NCBI RefSeq assembly: GCF_900101395.1
Contig: NZ_FMZO01000004.1
Span: 1-64,000, forward strand
Origin: Niabella drilacis
GTDB taxonomy: Bacteria > Bacteroidota > Bacteroidia > Chitinophagales > Chitinophagaceae
Length of the DNA stretch: 64,000 nt
Direction: 5' to 3'
In this document: positions 26,535 through 34,963 of the stretch, one piece after another
Numbering within the stretch: position 1 is the stretch's first letter
Layout: each line of letters starts with the position of its first letter
The notes under the pieces: generated by a model
The model's input: only the letters and a program-made list of their open reading frames with translations
Told to the model about the DNA's origin: nothing
Databases searched by the model: none
Made by a program: the position numbers and the translations under genes

Positions 26535-27473
26535 CTATTTGCCTTTAAAATCTTCCTGGCTGGCACGGGTTAAAAAGTCTTTCTCTTCCTGCGTAAGCAT
26601 TTCATAACCACCGGCCTGGTTCATTTTGTCTAAAATAGCATCCAGGCGCTGCTGTGTAAGCCGGGAGGTCCTGGTAAAGGGCTCTCCTGAAGTTTTATAA
26701 AAGTAGGTATCTTTTATTTTTTTCCGGTTTGCCTGTTTTTCCGGGTTAAAAAGGTTGATGAACCAATCATATACCCGGTTCATCCATTCGCTTCCATCAT
26801 AGCCCTTCCTTAAAAGGTAAATAAAAAGAAAGCCGGTCAACGCCCCGGTAAGCTGCGAAAAATAAAGCGCCGGTACGCCGGGCGGTATGGTGGCAAAATC
26901 AATAACGGTATAAATAAGTGTAATGATCCAGAGCGAGATGCCCCCGTTGAGCATTGGCAATAACTTATAATTGGGCGAAATGGTGGTTGCTGCAACGGCA
27001 ATGGCCAGGATGCAGGCGCCTGATCCGCTGCAATAGGGAAATGCATGGGTTTCCGGGTGCATGGCCCTGCAAACAAAAACGTATACCAGACCCGAAAATA
27101 TGGTGGAATAAACAAACAGGGGAATCAGTTTCCTGTTGCCGGTTATGTCAATAAAGATAAAACCAAAACACCATAGCCATAACATATTGGCGATGAGCTC
27201 CCAAACATTGACCTGCACAAAAGAATAGGTCAGGAAGGTCCATATCTTGGCAAGGGCCGTGCCCAGCTTTGGCGATAAGGCAATGGTACTCAGGATATTT
27301 TCGTTAAAATACCCGGTTACATCCGCTCCTTCGTCAAAACGCAGGTAGGTGAGCGCCTTAAAAAAAGCAAGAACAACAAACAGGATCATGCTGATCGCAA
27401 TGAGTATGACCAGTGGATTTACCCGTGTTCCAAAAGACAGCCGGCTGTCATAGTTTCTGTCAGAAATACCCAT
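26535..27473 (-). CDS. Rhomboid-fold protein lacking catalytic residues
   Basis: A 312-residue membrane protein with the rhomboid fold and a cytosolic C-terminal tail. Compared with the active rhomboid upstream: the H-x-x-x-N helix HILFN becomes ELIAN. GASGAVMG becomes SGSGACIL, keeping one Ser. The catalytic-His motif AHLGGALTG becomes SQLTGALTG, so the His is a Gln. It is therefore likely inactive as a protease (iRhom-like). The tail LDKMNQAGGYEMLTQEEKDFL resembles the DUF6576-type end of Bacteroidota rhomboids. It may bind substrates or partners of the active enzyme. Confidence 0.82.
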   Translation of the reverse strand: MGISDRNYDSRLSFGTRVNPLVILIAISMILFVVLAFFKALTYLRFDEGADVTGYFNENILSTIALSPKLGTALAKIWTFLTYSFVQVNVWELIANMLWLWCFGFIFIDITGNRKLIPLFVYSTIFSGLVYVFVCRAMHPETHAFPYCSGSGACILAIAVAATTISPNYKLLPMLNGGISLWIITLIYTVIDFATIPPGVPALYFSQLTGALTGFLFIYLLRKGYDGSEWMNRVYDWFINLFNPEKQANRKKIKDTYFYKTSGEPFTRTSRLTQQRLDAILDKMNQAGGYEMLTQEEKDFLTRASQEDFKGK

Positions 27474-27529
27474 ATCAAATACCCAACAAAATTAAAGGGT
27501 TAAAAGTTGATTCCTTATTTAAGATAAAT

Positions 27530-28213
27530 TTAGTAAAAATTACGCCGGTTTGTTTTATTCCAGACTTTCAGGAGCAAAAAACCCGTCAGCGCTCCCCCAA
27601 GGTGCGCATAGTGCGCAATGGTATCGCCGGAGGCGCTGTACAGCCCAAAAACCAGGTCAATGACGATCAGGCCGGTGATGGCCCATTTGGCCTTTACGGG
27701 CACCGGTATAAACATAATGTAGAGCTCTGTATTGGGAAAGGTCATGGCAAAAGCCACCAGCACACCCATTACGGCGCCGGAAGCACCTACGGCAATACTG
27801 CCGCTGTGGGTGTAATATTGAACGGCCAGGTGCAGCGCTGCCGATCCCAGCCCGCAAATAAAATAAAAGACCAGGAAGCGTTTGGCCCCCCAAACATTTT
27901 CCAGGATGCGCCCAAACATCCAAAGCGTAAACATATTAAAAAGGATGTGGAAGAACATTTGCGAGCCGGAGGCGGCATGGGCAAACATATGCGTAATAAG
28001 CTGGTAGGGCTTAAATCCTTCGCCAATGGGCCAGAGCGCCAGTTTGCCGGTCAGGAACCCAACACTGTCATATACATCTCCGATTGCCACTACAGATGCG
28101 CCATACCGGTTGTCGAACAGGAGCTGTGCCACCCAAACTACTACGTTAATGGCAATAAGGTATTTAACGGCGGGCGGAAACTTTTCGGCGGGTCTTGTAA
28201 AATAGGAACTCAT
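27530..28213 (-). CDS. Rhomboid intramembrane serine protease
   Basis: A 227-residue, six-helix rhomboid. The conserved HxxxHxxxHILFNM helix (ITHMFAHAASGSQMFFHILFNM region, about 79-100), the Ser motif GASGAVMG (about 146-153) and the His motif AHLGGALTG (about 207-215) are complete, so the Ser-His dyad is intact. It would cut transmembrane substrates within the inner membrane. It ends 56 nt upstream of a degenerate rhomboid gene and begins 21 nt after rlmD, within the same leftward operon. Confidence 0.92.
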   Translation of the reverse strand: MSSYFTRPAEKFPPAVKYLIAINVVVWVAQLLFDNRYGASVVAIGDVYDSVGFLTGKLALWPIGEGFKPYQLITHMFAHAASGSQMFFHILFNMFTLWMFGRILENVWGAKRFLVFYFICGLGSAALHLAVQYYTHSGSIAVGASGAVMGVLVAFAMTFPNTELYIMFIPVPVKAKWAITGLIVIDLVFGLYSASGDTIAHYAHLGGALTGFLLLKVWNKTNRRNFY

Positions 28214-28234
28214 GAATCATTATTTAAGTTGGGC

Positions 28235-29668
28235 TCAGGACCGGAGTTTGAGCTGCACCACGTTCTCAATATGCAGCGTGTGCGGAAACATATCCACCGG
28301 CTGAATTTTGGTTACTTCGTATTTTTCGTTCAATAAAGCCAGGTCTCTTGCCTGGGTAGCCGGGTTGCAGCTCACATACACCACAATGGGCGCTGCCATT
28401 TCATTGATCTTCTGCACCAGCTTCTCATGCATGCCTGCCCTTGGCGGATCGGTTATTATAACATCCGGACGCCCGTGTTGTTCAAAAAAAGCGTCGGAAC
28501 AGATGTCGATAACATCCCCGGCATAAAAACGGGTCTTATCGAGGTCGTTTAATGCCGCGTTTTCTTTGGCGTCTTCAATGGCCGCATCGATCACCTCTAC
28601 GCCAATCACTTTTGCGGCTTTTTCGCTGCAAAAGATACCGATGCTGCCGGTACCGCAATACAGGTCGTACAGGGTTTCTTTACCGGAGAGCTCTGCAAAA
28701 TCGCGGGTTACCCGGTAAAGCTCCACCGCCTGCGTCGTATTGGTCTGGAAAAAAGACCTGGGACCAATCTTAAACCGGTACTGCTCCAGCTGCTCGGTTA
28801 CATACCCGGGCCCGTACCAGGCCACCGGCTCCAGGTCATAAAGGCTGTCGTTCCTCTTTGTATTAATGGTATAAAGCAGGGTGGTGATCCGGGGAAACTG
28901 TGTGCGGAGATGCTCCAGCACCTTTTCCCTTTTTTCAGGATCATCTTCGCCCATGACCAGGTTTACCATCAGCTCCCCCGTTTCGCAAAGGCGTACCTGC
29001 ATGGTGCGCAAAAAACCGGTATGCTGCCGGAGGTCGTAAAAACTATAGCCATGTTCCTTTGCAAAGGCTTTTACCGCCAGGCGGATGGCATTGGTGGGCT
29101 CTTCCTGTAAATAACAGGTCCGGATGTCCACGATCTTATCCCAGAAGCCCTTCCCGTGAAAGCCGGCCACACCCTGTTTCCCGTACTCGTGGGGGTTAAT
29201 GCCCTGCTCCTTCAGCGCATTGAACTGCTCTTTGGGCATAAAAAGTTCGGTGCCAAACGTATATTCGATCTTGTTGCGGTATTGCTGTGTTTTGGCGGCG
29301 CCCAGGATGGGCTGCATATCCGGCAGCGGAATTTTGCCGATGCGCTGCAGGTTGTCCTTTACCTGCTGCTGTTTGTATTGCAGCTGTTTGTGGTAAGGAA
29401 GCATCTGCCACTGGCAGCCGCCGCAAACCCCAAAGTGGGAGCAAAACGGGGTTACCCGCTCATCGGAGTAGGACCGGAAGGCGATGGGGTGCCCTTCGGC
29501 CCAGTCCTTTTTGTTCTTACCCAGGCGAATGTCCACCACATCGCCGGGAACCACCTGCTCCACAAAGATCACTTTGCCCTCTACCCGGGCAATAGACCGG
29601 CCTTCGGCAGCATAGTCTTCGATCAGGATATTTTCAAGAATAATATTTTTTTTCTTTTTCCGAGCCAT
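28235..29668 (-). CDS. rlmD: 23S rRNA (uracil-5-)-methyltransferase RlmD
   Basis: A 477-residue enzyme forming m5U in 23S rRNA, or possibly a tRNA/rRNA homologue of the RumA/TrmA group. A TRAM domain occupies about residues 11-65. The iron-sulfur ligands are Cys76, Cys82 and Cys85 in CSHFGVCGGC, with a fourth in RTCYLQ. The SAM-binding motif YDLYCGTGSIGIF follows, and the nucleophile is in VSCNP (about residue 433). Length is normal for the Bacteroidota form. It starts 1 nt after the stop of the DUF1330 gene, so the two are coupled. Confidence 0.9.
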   Translation of the reverse strand: MARKKKKNIILENILIEDYAAEGRSIARVEGKVIFVEQVVPGDVVDIRLGKNKKDWAEGHPIAFRSYSDERVTPFCSHFGVCGGCQWQMLPYHKQLQYKQQQVKDNLQRIGKIPLPDMQPILGAAKTQQYRNKIEYTFGTELFMPKEQFNALKEQGINPHEYGKQGVAGFHGKGFWDKIVDIRTCYLQEEPTNAIRLAVKAFAKEHGYSFYDLRQHTGFLRTMQVRLCETGELMVNLVMGEDDPEKREKVLEHLRTQFPRITTLLYTINTKRNDSLYDLEPVAWYGPGYVTEQLEQYRFKIGPRSFFQTNTTQAVELYRVTRDFAELSGKETLYDLYCGTGSIGIFCSEKAAKVIGVEVIDAAIEDAKENAALNDLDKTRFYAGDVIDICSDAFFEQHGRPDVIITDPPRAGMHEKLVQKINEMAAPIVVYVSCNPATQARDLALLNEKYEVTKIQPVDMFPHTLHIENVVQLKLRS

Positions 29669-29669
29669 G

Positions 29670-29972
29670 TTATAGTTGTTTTCCCTGAATGAGAACAGCC
29701 GACCGGATGGATTGTTCCTTTAAATGTAAAAATTGTTTCCGTTCTTCATCTTCCAGGAACCGCCTGAAATCCGCTTCCGTTTCAAATGAAACCAGGTGCA
29801 GTTCATACGGCGGCTCTGTATTGACTTCGATAAAGTCCGCTTTTTGCGGGCGCAGCCGCAACAGGAGCCGGCCATTGTATTTTTTTATCAGGGGAAGGGC
29901 CCGCTGCTCAAACTCATGAAAAACGGCCTCGCTCCCTTCCTTAATGTAAATGAGTTGTGTAACAAATATCAT
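29670..29972 (-). CDS. DUF1330 family protein
   Basis: A 100-residue cytoplasmic protein with a ferredoxin-like (dimeric alpha-beta barrel) pattern: VTQLIYIKEGSEAVFHEFEQRALPLIKKYNGRLLLR, then ELHLVSFETEADFRRFLED. This matches DUF1330. The biochemical function of the family is not settled. It is the second gene of the leftward metF operon, 57 nt after metF and 1 nt before rlmD. Confidence 0.8.
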   Translation of the reverse strand: MIFVTQLIYIKEGSEAVFHEFEQRALPLIKKYNGRLLLRLRPQKADFIEVNTEPPYELHLVSFETEADFRRFLEDEERKQFLHLKEQSIRSAVLIQGKQL

Positions 29973-30029
29973 TCGTACAATACAATAATCGCTGGTTTTA
30001 ACGCTCCCGGCTGCGCTTCAGCCGGCCTG

Positions 30030-30980
30030 TTACAGTTCTTTTACCACGGCGCTGATGATCTGGGGCCGGCCCAGGGTATAGTAATGGAGCACGGGCACCC
30101 CGTTCTTTTTAAGGTCCTTTGACTGCATCAGTAACCATTCCGTACCTACTTTTTCCACATCCTCGTTGGTCCGGCACTTCATCATTTCTTTTGAAAGATC
30201 TGTTGGCAGGTCAATATGGAAGGTTTTGGGAAGCACGTTCAGCTGCTTGAGCGTGTATACGGGCTTCAGACCGGGAATAATGGGAACCGTGATCCCCGCT
30301 TTACGGCAGGCGTTTACAAATGCGTAATATTTGGCATTGTCAAAAAACATCTGGGTTACAATATAATCGGCTCCCGCTTCTACCTTCGCCTTCAGGTAGG
30401 CCATATCGGTTTCCATATTGGGCGCTTCAAAATGCTTTTCGGGGTACGCGGCTACGCCAATGCAGAAGTCGGTTTTGCGCGAATTTCTCAGGTCCTCTTC
30501 CAGGTAAACCCCGTTGTTCAGGTCCACCACCTGTTTCAGCAGGTCAATGGCATAAGGATGCCCGTCGGGCTGCGGAATAAAGGCCGTTTCATTTTTAGCC
30601 GCATCCCCGCGCAGCACCAGCACATTGTCAATGCCCAGGTAGTTCAGATTAATCAGCGCATCTTCCGTTTCATTAATGCTGAAGCCCCCGCAGATCAGGT
30701 GGGGAACCGTATCCACGTTGTATTTATTCATAATGGCGGCGCAGATGCTCTCCGTACCCGGCCGTTTGCGTACGATCACTTTTTTGAAACTCCCGTCGGG
30801 GTTCTTTTTAAAAATATGCTCGCTCCGGTGGTAGGTAACATTAATAAAGGCCGGTTTGTATTCCATCAACGGGTCCAGATGGTCGTAAAGCGCCTCAATA
30901 CCCTTCCCTTTCAGGGGGGGGAGTATCTCAAAAGAAATTAATGTATTCTTTGCATTCTTAATATGATCGATCACCTTCAT
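30030..30980 (-). CDS. metF: Methylenetetrahydrofolate reductase
   Basis: A 316-residue flavoprotein of the MetF type that reduces 5,10-methylene-THF to 5-methyl-THF for methionine synthesis. It opens with ISFEILPPLKGKG, carrying the catalytic Glu. Later come TYHRSEH, LRGD (about 136-139, FAD-binding) and TQMFFDN (about 229). The frame is open upstream to 31127, but that 49-residue extension is non-homologous and a TAGTTTTG box (30994-30987) lies just before the ATG at 30980, so this is the start; the transcript may be leaderless. Confidence 0.93.
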   Translation of the reverse strand: MKVIDHIKNAKNTLISFEILPPLKGKGIEALYDHLDPLMEYKPAFINVTYHRSEHIFKKNPDGSFKKVIVRKRPGTESICAAIMNKYNVDTVPHLICGGFSINETEDALINLNYLGIDNVLVLRGDAAKNETAFIPQPDGHPYAIDLLKQVVDLNNGVYLEEDLRNSRKTDFCIGVAAYPEKHFEAPNMETDMAYLKAKVEAGADYIVTQMFFDNAKYYAFVNACRKAGITVPIIPGLKPVYTLKQLNVLPKTFHIDLPTDLSKEMMKCRTNEDVEKVGTEWLLMQSKDLKKNGVPVLHYYTLGRPQIISAVVKEL

Positions 30981-30986
30981 AGGCTG

Positions 30987-30994
30987 CAAAACTA
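30987..30994 (-). promoter_or_regulatory. -7 promoter box for metF
   Basis: TAGTTTTG on the minus strand, 6 nt before the metF ATG. No strong TTTG lies at -33 (CTTC occupies 31017-31014). It predicts transcription starting at or within a few bases of the ATG. Confidence 0.45.
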
Positions 30995-31082
30995 ATGGAA
31001 AGATACCAGTATTGAAGTTCCAGGTTTCGCGTTTGATGTGGGAGCCGTTTTTATCCCTGGCACCCGGCAGCTGTAATGCGGC

Positions 31083-31123
31083 TAAGCGGGTCAAACGACA
31101 GAAAGCCGGGGACCGCCCGCTTA
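31083..31123. other. Long-range inverted repeat upstream of metF
   Basis: TAAGCGGG (31083-31090) and CCCGCTTA (31116-31123) are perfect 8-bp arms around a 25-nt loop. It lies about 100 nt upstream of the metF box and 47 nt before the gene on the other strand at 31170. It could be an operator or a hairpin in an unrecognised transcript. It does not match a SAM riboswitch that I can recognise. Confidence 0.3.
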
Positions 31124-31169
31124 TCACTCAGCAGGAATTCGTTATTTTAGTAAAAAATAAGCCGGCCGG

Positions 31170-32327
31170 ATGAAGTTCCAGATAACTGTTTTAACCATGG
31201 TGCTTTTTTGTTTGCAGCCTTTTGCCTCAATGGCGCAGCATTTGTTTAAAGGAAGGGTACTGGACAATTACTCGGAGCTCCCGGTGGAGAATGCCACGGT
31301 TACCATCAACGGGGTAACGGCGCAGGCCGGAAAGGATGGGTATTTTGAAGTAACGGCGCCGGGCAAAACGCCCAATACCATCCGCATTTCGCATATAAGC
31401 TTCAGGGATACGATCCTGCTGTCCGGGGTTCCGGAGGTATTCCAGCTGGTTAAGCTTACAAGGAGCATAAGAACAATGGGCGAAGTGATCGTACTGTCCG
31501 GCCACACCGGGGAGGAGCTCATCCGCAAGGCAAATGCGGCCATTTGTGCCAACTACTCCAAAAGGCAGATCCTGGCGGAGGGCTATCATATTGCCCGGGA
31601 GTCTTTTAATAACGACCGGTTTGTATATGAGGATACCGCCCTTGTAAAAGCCCTTATCCCATCCTACTGCAGGCCGGGGCAGGTAATGCTGAACCTGGTA
31701 CAGAACAAAGCCGGCATTACGGTGCGTGACAGCAGCTTTGCCCGTACCCTTGCAATGTCCGGCGGCTATTATTTTGTAAAGGGGGCCGACTATGTGTACC
31801 GGCAGGTATTTTCCGGTGAGCATATGGACCAGTACCGTTTTGTCCGCAAGCCGGATTCCATTGCCGCAAACCAGCAGCTGTACGTGGTGGCTTTTCAAAC
31901 CCGGGCAAAATCCGATCTTTTTATGGAGGGAACGGTCTATATCGACAAAACCACCCTGGCCTATGCCGCTTTTTATGTAAACCTGGTCCGGCAGCCAAGG
32001 CGCACCAGGGAGTATGCTATAGAAAAGGAGTATGCCAGTATTATTGTTCATTATAAAAAAGCGGCCAACCGTAAATATTACCTGCAGTCCTTTTTTAGCG
32101 AAAATACCCGTACCCAACAGGGGCTGAGCCGTTTTCCGGGTATTGTGCAGGCGGCCCGGCTAAAACAGGCGTATACAACCCTTCGTATAAAAAAGAAAGG
32201 TCCTTTTGATGTACATGCCCTGCTTGGGGAAACGCTGACCTTCAGTGAAATTTCAAAGCCCGCAGAAGTTATCCCATGGAAAGATGTGGAGCGGGCTGCT
32301 TCCGGTGAAATAGTGCTGGAGAATTAA
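31170..32327 (+). CDS. Exported protein with carboxypeptidase-like regulatory domain
   Basis: A 385-residue protein: signal peptide ending FASMAQ (about residue 22), then a CarboxypepD_reg-like beta sandwich (HLFKGRVLDNYSELPVENATVTING; DGYFEVTA; IRISHISFRDTIL), then a region of about 280 residues (LIRKANAAICANYSKRQILAEGYHIARESF onward) shared by many Bacteroidota outer-membrane-associated proteins of unknown role. No barrel or TonB box is evident. It may sit on the periplasmic face of the outer membrane. It is divergent from metF with a 189-nt spacer. Confidence 0.8.
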   Translation: MKFQITVLTMVLFCLQPFASMAQHLFKGRVLDNYSELPVENATVTINGVTAQAGKDGYFEVTAPGKTPNTIRISHISFRDTILLSGVPEVFQLVKLTRSIRTMGEVIVLSGHTGEELIRKANAAICANYSKRQILAEGYHIARESFNNDRFVYEDTALVKALIPSYCRPGQVMLNLVQNKAGITVRDSSFARTLAMSGGYYFVKGADYVYRQVFSGEHMDQYRFVRKPDSIAANQQLYVVAFQTRAKSDLFMEGTVYIDKTTLAYAAFYVNLVRQPRRTREYAIEKEYASIIVHYKKAANRKYYLQSFFSENTRTQQGLSRFPGIVQAARLKQAYTTLRIKKKGPFDVHALLGETLTFSEISKPAEVIPWKDVERAASGEIVLEN

Positions 32328-32480
32328 AGGGGGGTATTTCGCCGGATTAGCAGGAACGGTCTTGTCTCCCGGCTCAATACCAGGAACTCTTCAGTCCGGC
32401 ATTCCTATGTACAAAATCTTGTATATAAAATAATTCAACTATTTTGTTATTTTGTCTTTAATATCAAAATTAAAGACACT

Positions 32481-32837
32481 ATGCCACACAACATCTCACT
32501 AACCAATGCTGCCGCTATGACGCGCCGCTACCGCCAAAACAGTGAAGCCATCCTGGCTGCCGGGTTTCAAAACCATAATATTCTACCCCTGTGTGAAACC
32601 TTTGACAGGGCCGCAATTGACGCGCTGCTTGCGCAACCGGGTTGCACAGGTTTAAGGATCTACTACGGTATGGATACCGAGCTCAAAGTACATGCGATAC
32701 TGGTAGGATCAGACGCTTCCAATACTGATATACTTCCGCCCAATAGTATCGTAAAAACAGAGGAAGACGGATATATTATGGAACAATCCATTCGGTGCCC
32801 GCCTACCTGTCCTCCGGAAAGTCCTTTGAATGTTTGA
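32481..32837 (+). CDS. Hypothetical protein (118 aa)
   Basis: A cytoplasmic-looking 118-residue protein with no signal peptide. The middle reads IDALLAQPGCTGLRIYYGMDTELKVHAILVGSDASNTDILP, a predicted alpha-beta core, and the C-terminus has a Cys-Pro-rich tail (IRCPPTCPPESPLNV). No named family is recognised. The gene is 39 nt before the seven-helix membrane protein and likely co-transcribed with the two-component genes that follow, so a signalling-related role is possible but unproven. Confidence 0.7.
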   Translation: MPHNISLTNAAAMTRRYRQNSEAILAAGFQNHNILPLCETFDRAAIDALLAQPGCTGLRIYYGMDTELKVHAILVGSDASNTDILPPNSIVKTEEDGYIMEQSIRCPPTCPPESPLNV

Positions 32838-32876
32838 TAAAGGTATCCCTGGTTTTTAATCAGTCAAACGGCTGTT

Positions 32877-33524
32877 TTGGAGATTTGGTATAATATAACA
32901 GTGATCAGCGGGTTGTCCTGCCTGGTACCTGCCGTTGCGGGCTGGTGGCGGTTACAAAAGATCCGTCCCGTTTTTTACCCCTTTATTGTAGTACTAACTG
33001 CGAACTACTGTGCAGAACTGCTGAGCTTTATACTTGTTAAAACAGGCCGCGATAATACCGGTTGGTATAATTGTTATGCCTTAATATATCTATTGCTGAT
33101 CCTTCTCCAGCTTTATAAATGGTCACCGGCCAGAAGTGTTTCTGTTATGCTGCGCTTTTCCGGCCTTTTATTATGTCTCTTATGGCTGTTTACATGTCTC
33201 TTTGCAGGTGGCCTGGCTGCGAATTTCACTTTATTTCTCCTTTTTAGGGATAGCAGCATTGCAGCATTTTGTTTTTTGTTATTGTACCAACGTATACCGG
33301 CCTGTACGTTTAGTATTTATAAAGATGCGGTGGTGCTTATTTGCTGTGGTTGGCTATTCCTTTTTGTATACGATGGTATTATGCAGTTACTGTTCCTCTG
33401 GGGCCAGTGGTTGGAAAACCCCTCCCTACCATACCTACAACCCTTTTATTCCATTGTTAACTTTCTTGTGCTTTTAATTCATTTAATTGCAGTAATATGG
33501 ATACCACCAAAGACCCCCTTATAA
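32877..33524 (+). CDS. Polytopic membrane protein next to a histidine kinase
   Basis: A 215-residue integral membrane protein with about seven hydrophobic helices and very short loops; TTG at 32877 is the only reasonable start. No conserved domain is recognised. It overlaps the kinase gene by 28 nt, and the kinase itself has no sensing domain beyond one membrane helix, so this protein is a candidate sensor or membrane partner for it (inference). Confidence 0.72.
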   Translation: MEIWYNITVISGLSCLVPAVAGWWRLQKIRPVFYPFIVVLTANYCAELLSFILVKTGRDNTGWYNCYALIYLLLILLQLYKWSPARSVSVMLRFSGLLLCLLWLFTCLFAGGLAANFTLFLLFRDSSIAAFCFLLLYQRIPACTFSIYKDAVVLICCGWLFLFVYDGIMQLLFLWGQWLENPSLPYLQPFYSIVNFLVLLIHLIAVIWIPPKTPL

Positions 33525-34255
33525 TCACGGCTGCTGTAGTTCTTTTCATTATGCTGCTATTATTTGCCGTGGTACTTACCTTTATTATCCGGGCCCAGCG
33601 GCAATTTTATGCTAATAGCAGCAAGACTGTTTTATCTCGCCTGGAGATACTTGAAACGGAACGCACCCGCATTGCGCGCGATCTGCATGATGAGTTAAGC
33701 CCTATGTTAAGCCGGGTTTTCATGTATGTTGACGTCTGCAGTAACAGATATGGACCGGCTGTATCCGATTTTCTTTTGCCGCCAAAAGATATTCTCAGCC
33801 ATTTGATTGAGCGGGTAGCCGAAATTATCAAAAACCTGGAAGATGAACGGATTATAAAAAATGGTTTACAGCAATCCATATTAACTATACTGGAGCAGTA
33901 CCGGCATCTGCAACAATTGCAGTCTACTTTTTATTATAAGGTAAAAAGCCCGCTTTCAAGGGCAGCAACGATCGGCCTTTACCTTATTCTGTTGGAGCTG
34001 ATCCAAAATACCCTTAAGCATGCACATGCATCGGCTATTGAAGTACAAATATGGCAGTGGCGTAGTTTTCTTTTTTTTAACTATAAGGACAATGGTAGCG
34101 GCACCTGTTTCTCCGGCAACCCCGACGGTACCGGACTTAAAAGTCTGCAACAACGTATTGAGCTGCTGGGTGGGACCCCGGAAGCTAACACACAGCCTGG
34201 CAATGGCTTTCAGTTTCATATACCCTTAAAACCGCATAAAGATGGATCTTGCTGA
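33497..34255 (+). CDS. Sensor histidine kinase (HisKA_3/NarX type)
   Basis: A 252-residue kinase with one N-terminal membrane helix (about 8-31). The phosphoacceptor H-box ERTRIARDLHDELSP has His64. The ATPase domain has the N-box ELIQNTLKHAHA (Asn171), the G1 box YKDNGSG and the G2 box GTGLKSLQQRIELLGG. The HisKA_3 type usually pairs with NarL-family regulators, which is the next gene (14-nt overlap). With no extracytoplasmic or PAS domain, it may take its signal from the membrane protein encoded upstream. Confidence 0.9.
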   Translation: MDTTKDPLIITAAVVLFIMLLLFAVVLTFIIRAQRQFYANSSKTVLSRLEILETERTRIARDLHDELSPMLSRVFMYVDVCSNRYGPAVSDFLLPPKDILSHLIERVAEIIKNLEDERIIKNGLQQSILTILEQYRHLQQLQSTFYYKVKSPLSRAATIGLYLILLELIQNTLKHAHASAIEVQIWQWRSFLFFNYKDNGSGTCFSGNPDGTGLKSLQQRIELLGGTPEANTQPGNGFQFHIPLKPHKDGSC

Positions 34256-34913
34256 AAAAATACAGCTGTACATCGCAGATGACCAGAATCATTGCCTGGA
34301 GTCGCTGCGATTGGCCCTGGAGGATGCCCCTGATATTCATATTGCCGGCGTTGCCCAAAGCGGGGAACAGCTTTTGGCATTGGTGGCCAACAATCTTCCG
34401 CAGGTGGTCATTACAGATATTAATATGAGCGCTACAGATGGTATCACTGCAACCCGGCTCCTCAGAGAGCAGTATCCCTCTATTAAAATACTGGGATTTA
34501 CCCAATACACAGACGAAAGGCTGTTGATTGAAATGATGCATGCCGGGGCCGATGGTTATCTTTATAAAGGCACCGACAGTTACACTATTGCCACGGCTGT
34601 ACGGATGGTTGTGAATGATGGCAATTTTTTTTGCACCCGTACACTGAAAAAACTGGCACAGGTCTTACAACAAGGCATTTTTCGCTTATCGCCCAAACCA
34701 ATACCTCCTGGTTTTTTTGTTGGTAAGGAAAAAGATGTGCTGCTACTCTTGTGCGAAGGGTTGGGCGGTAAGCAAATAGCTGCCAGGTTGGGCCTTACTG
34801 AAAATACTGTAAATAAATACCGGGCCAACCTGCGTGAAAAGACCGGAAGGCCCAACGATGCTATGCTTGTTTTGTTCGCTGTACAACACAACCTGTTTAA
34901 TCCTGATTCCTGA
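34242..34913 (+). CDS. NarL/LuxR-family response regulator
   Basis: A 223-residue two-domain regulator. The receiver domain has the acidic pair D13-D14, phosphoacceptor D59 (VITDINMS), Thr87 and Lys109 (LYKG). The C-terminal LuxR helix-turn-helix (about 160-220) contains GKEKDVLLLLCEGLGGKQIAARLGLTENTVNKYRANLREKTG. It overlaps the kinase gene by 14 nt, so the pair forms one two-component system. Targets are unknown; the downstream AraC gene and small secreted protein are possible. Confidence 0.92.
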   Translation: MDLAEKIQLYIADDQNHCLESLRLALEDAPDIHIAGVAQSGEQLLALVANNLPQVVITDINMSATDGITATRLLREQYPSIKILGFTQYTDERLLIEMMHAGADGYLYKGTDSYTIATAVRMVVNDGNFFCTRTLKKLAQVLQQGIFRLSPKPIPPGFFVGKEKDVLLLLCEGLGGKQIAARLGLTENTVNKYRANLREKTGRPNDAMLVLFAVQHNLFNPDS

Positions 34914-34963
34914 TCAAAAATCAGGTACTCTTGCTATGGCAGCTGCCCTTTAAATTTTGTGTA

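Noticed and set aside
30981-31169. Possible SAM riboswitch upstream of metF
   Set aside because: No conserved core of SAM-I, SAM-II or related classes could be matched, and a promoter box sits directly at the metF start, leaving no room for a leader.
31227-32117. 296-codon minus-strand frame opposite the carboxypeptidase-regulatory-domain protein
   Set aside because: Antisense to a gene with signal peptide and clear domain; no features of its own.
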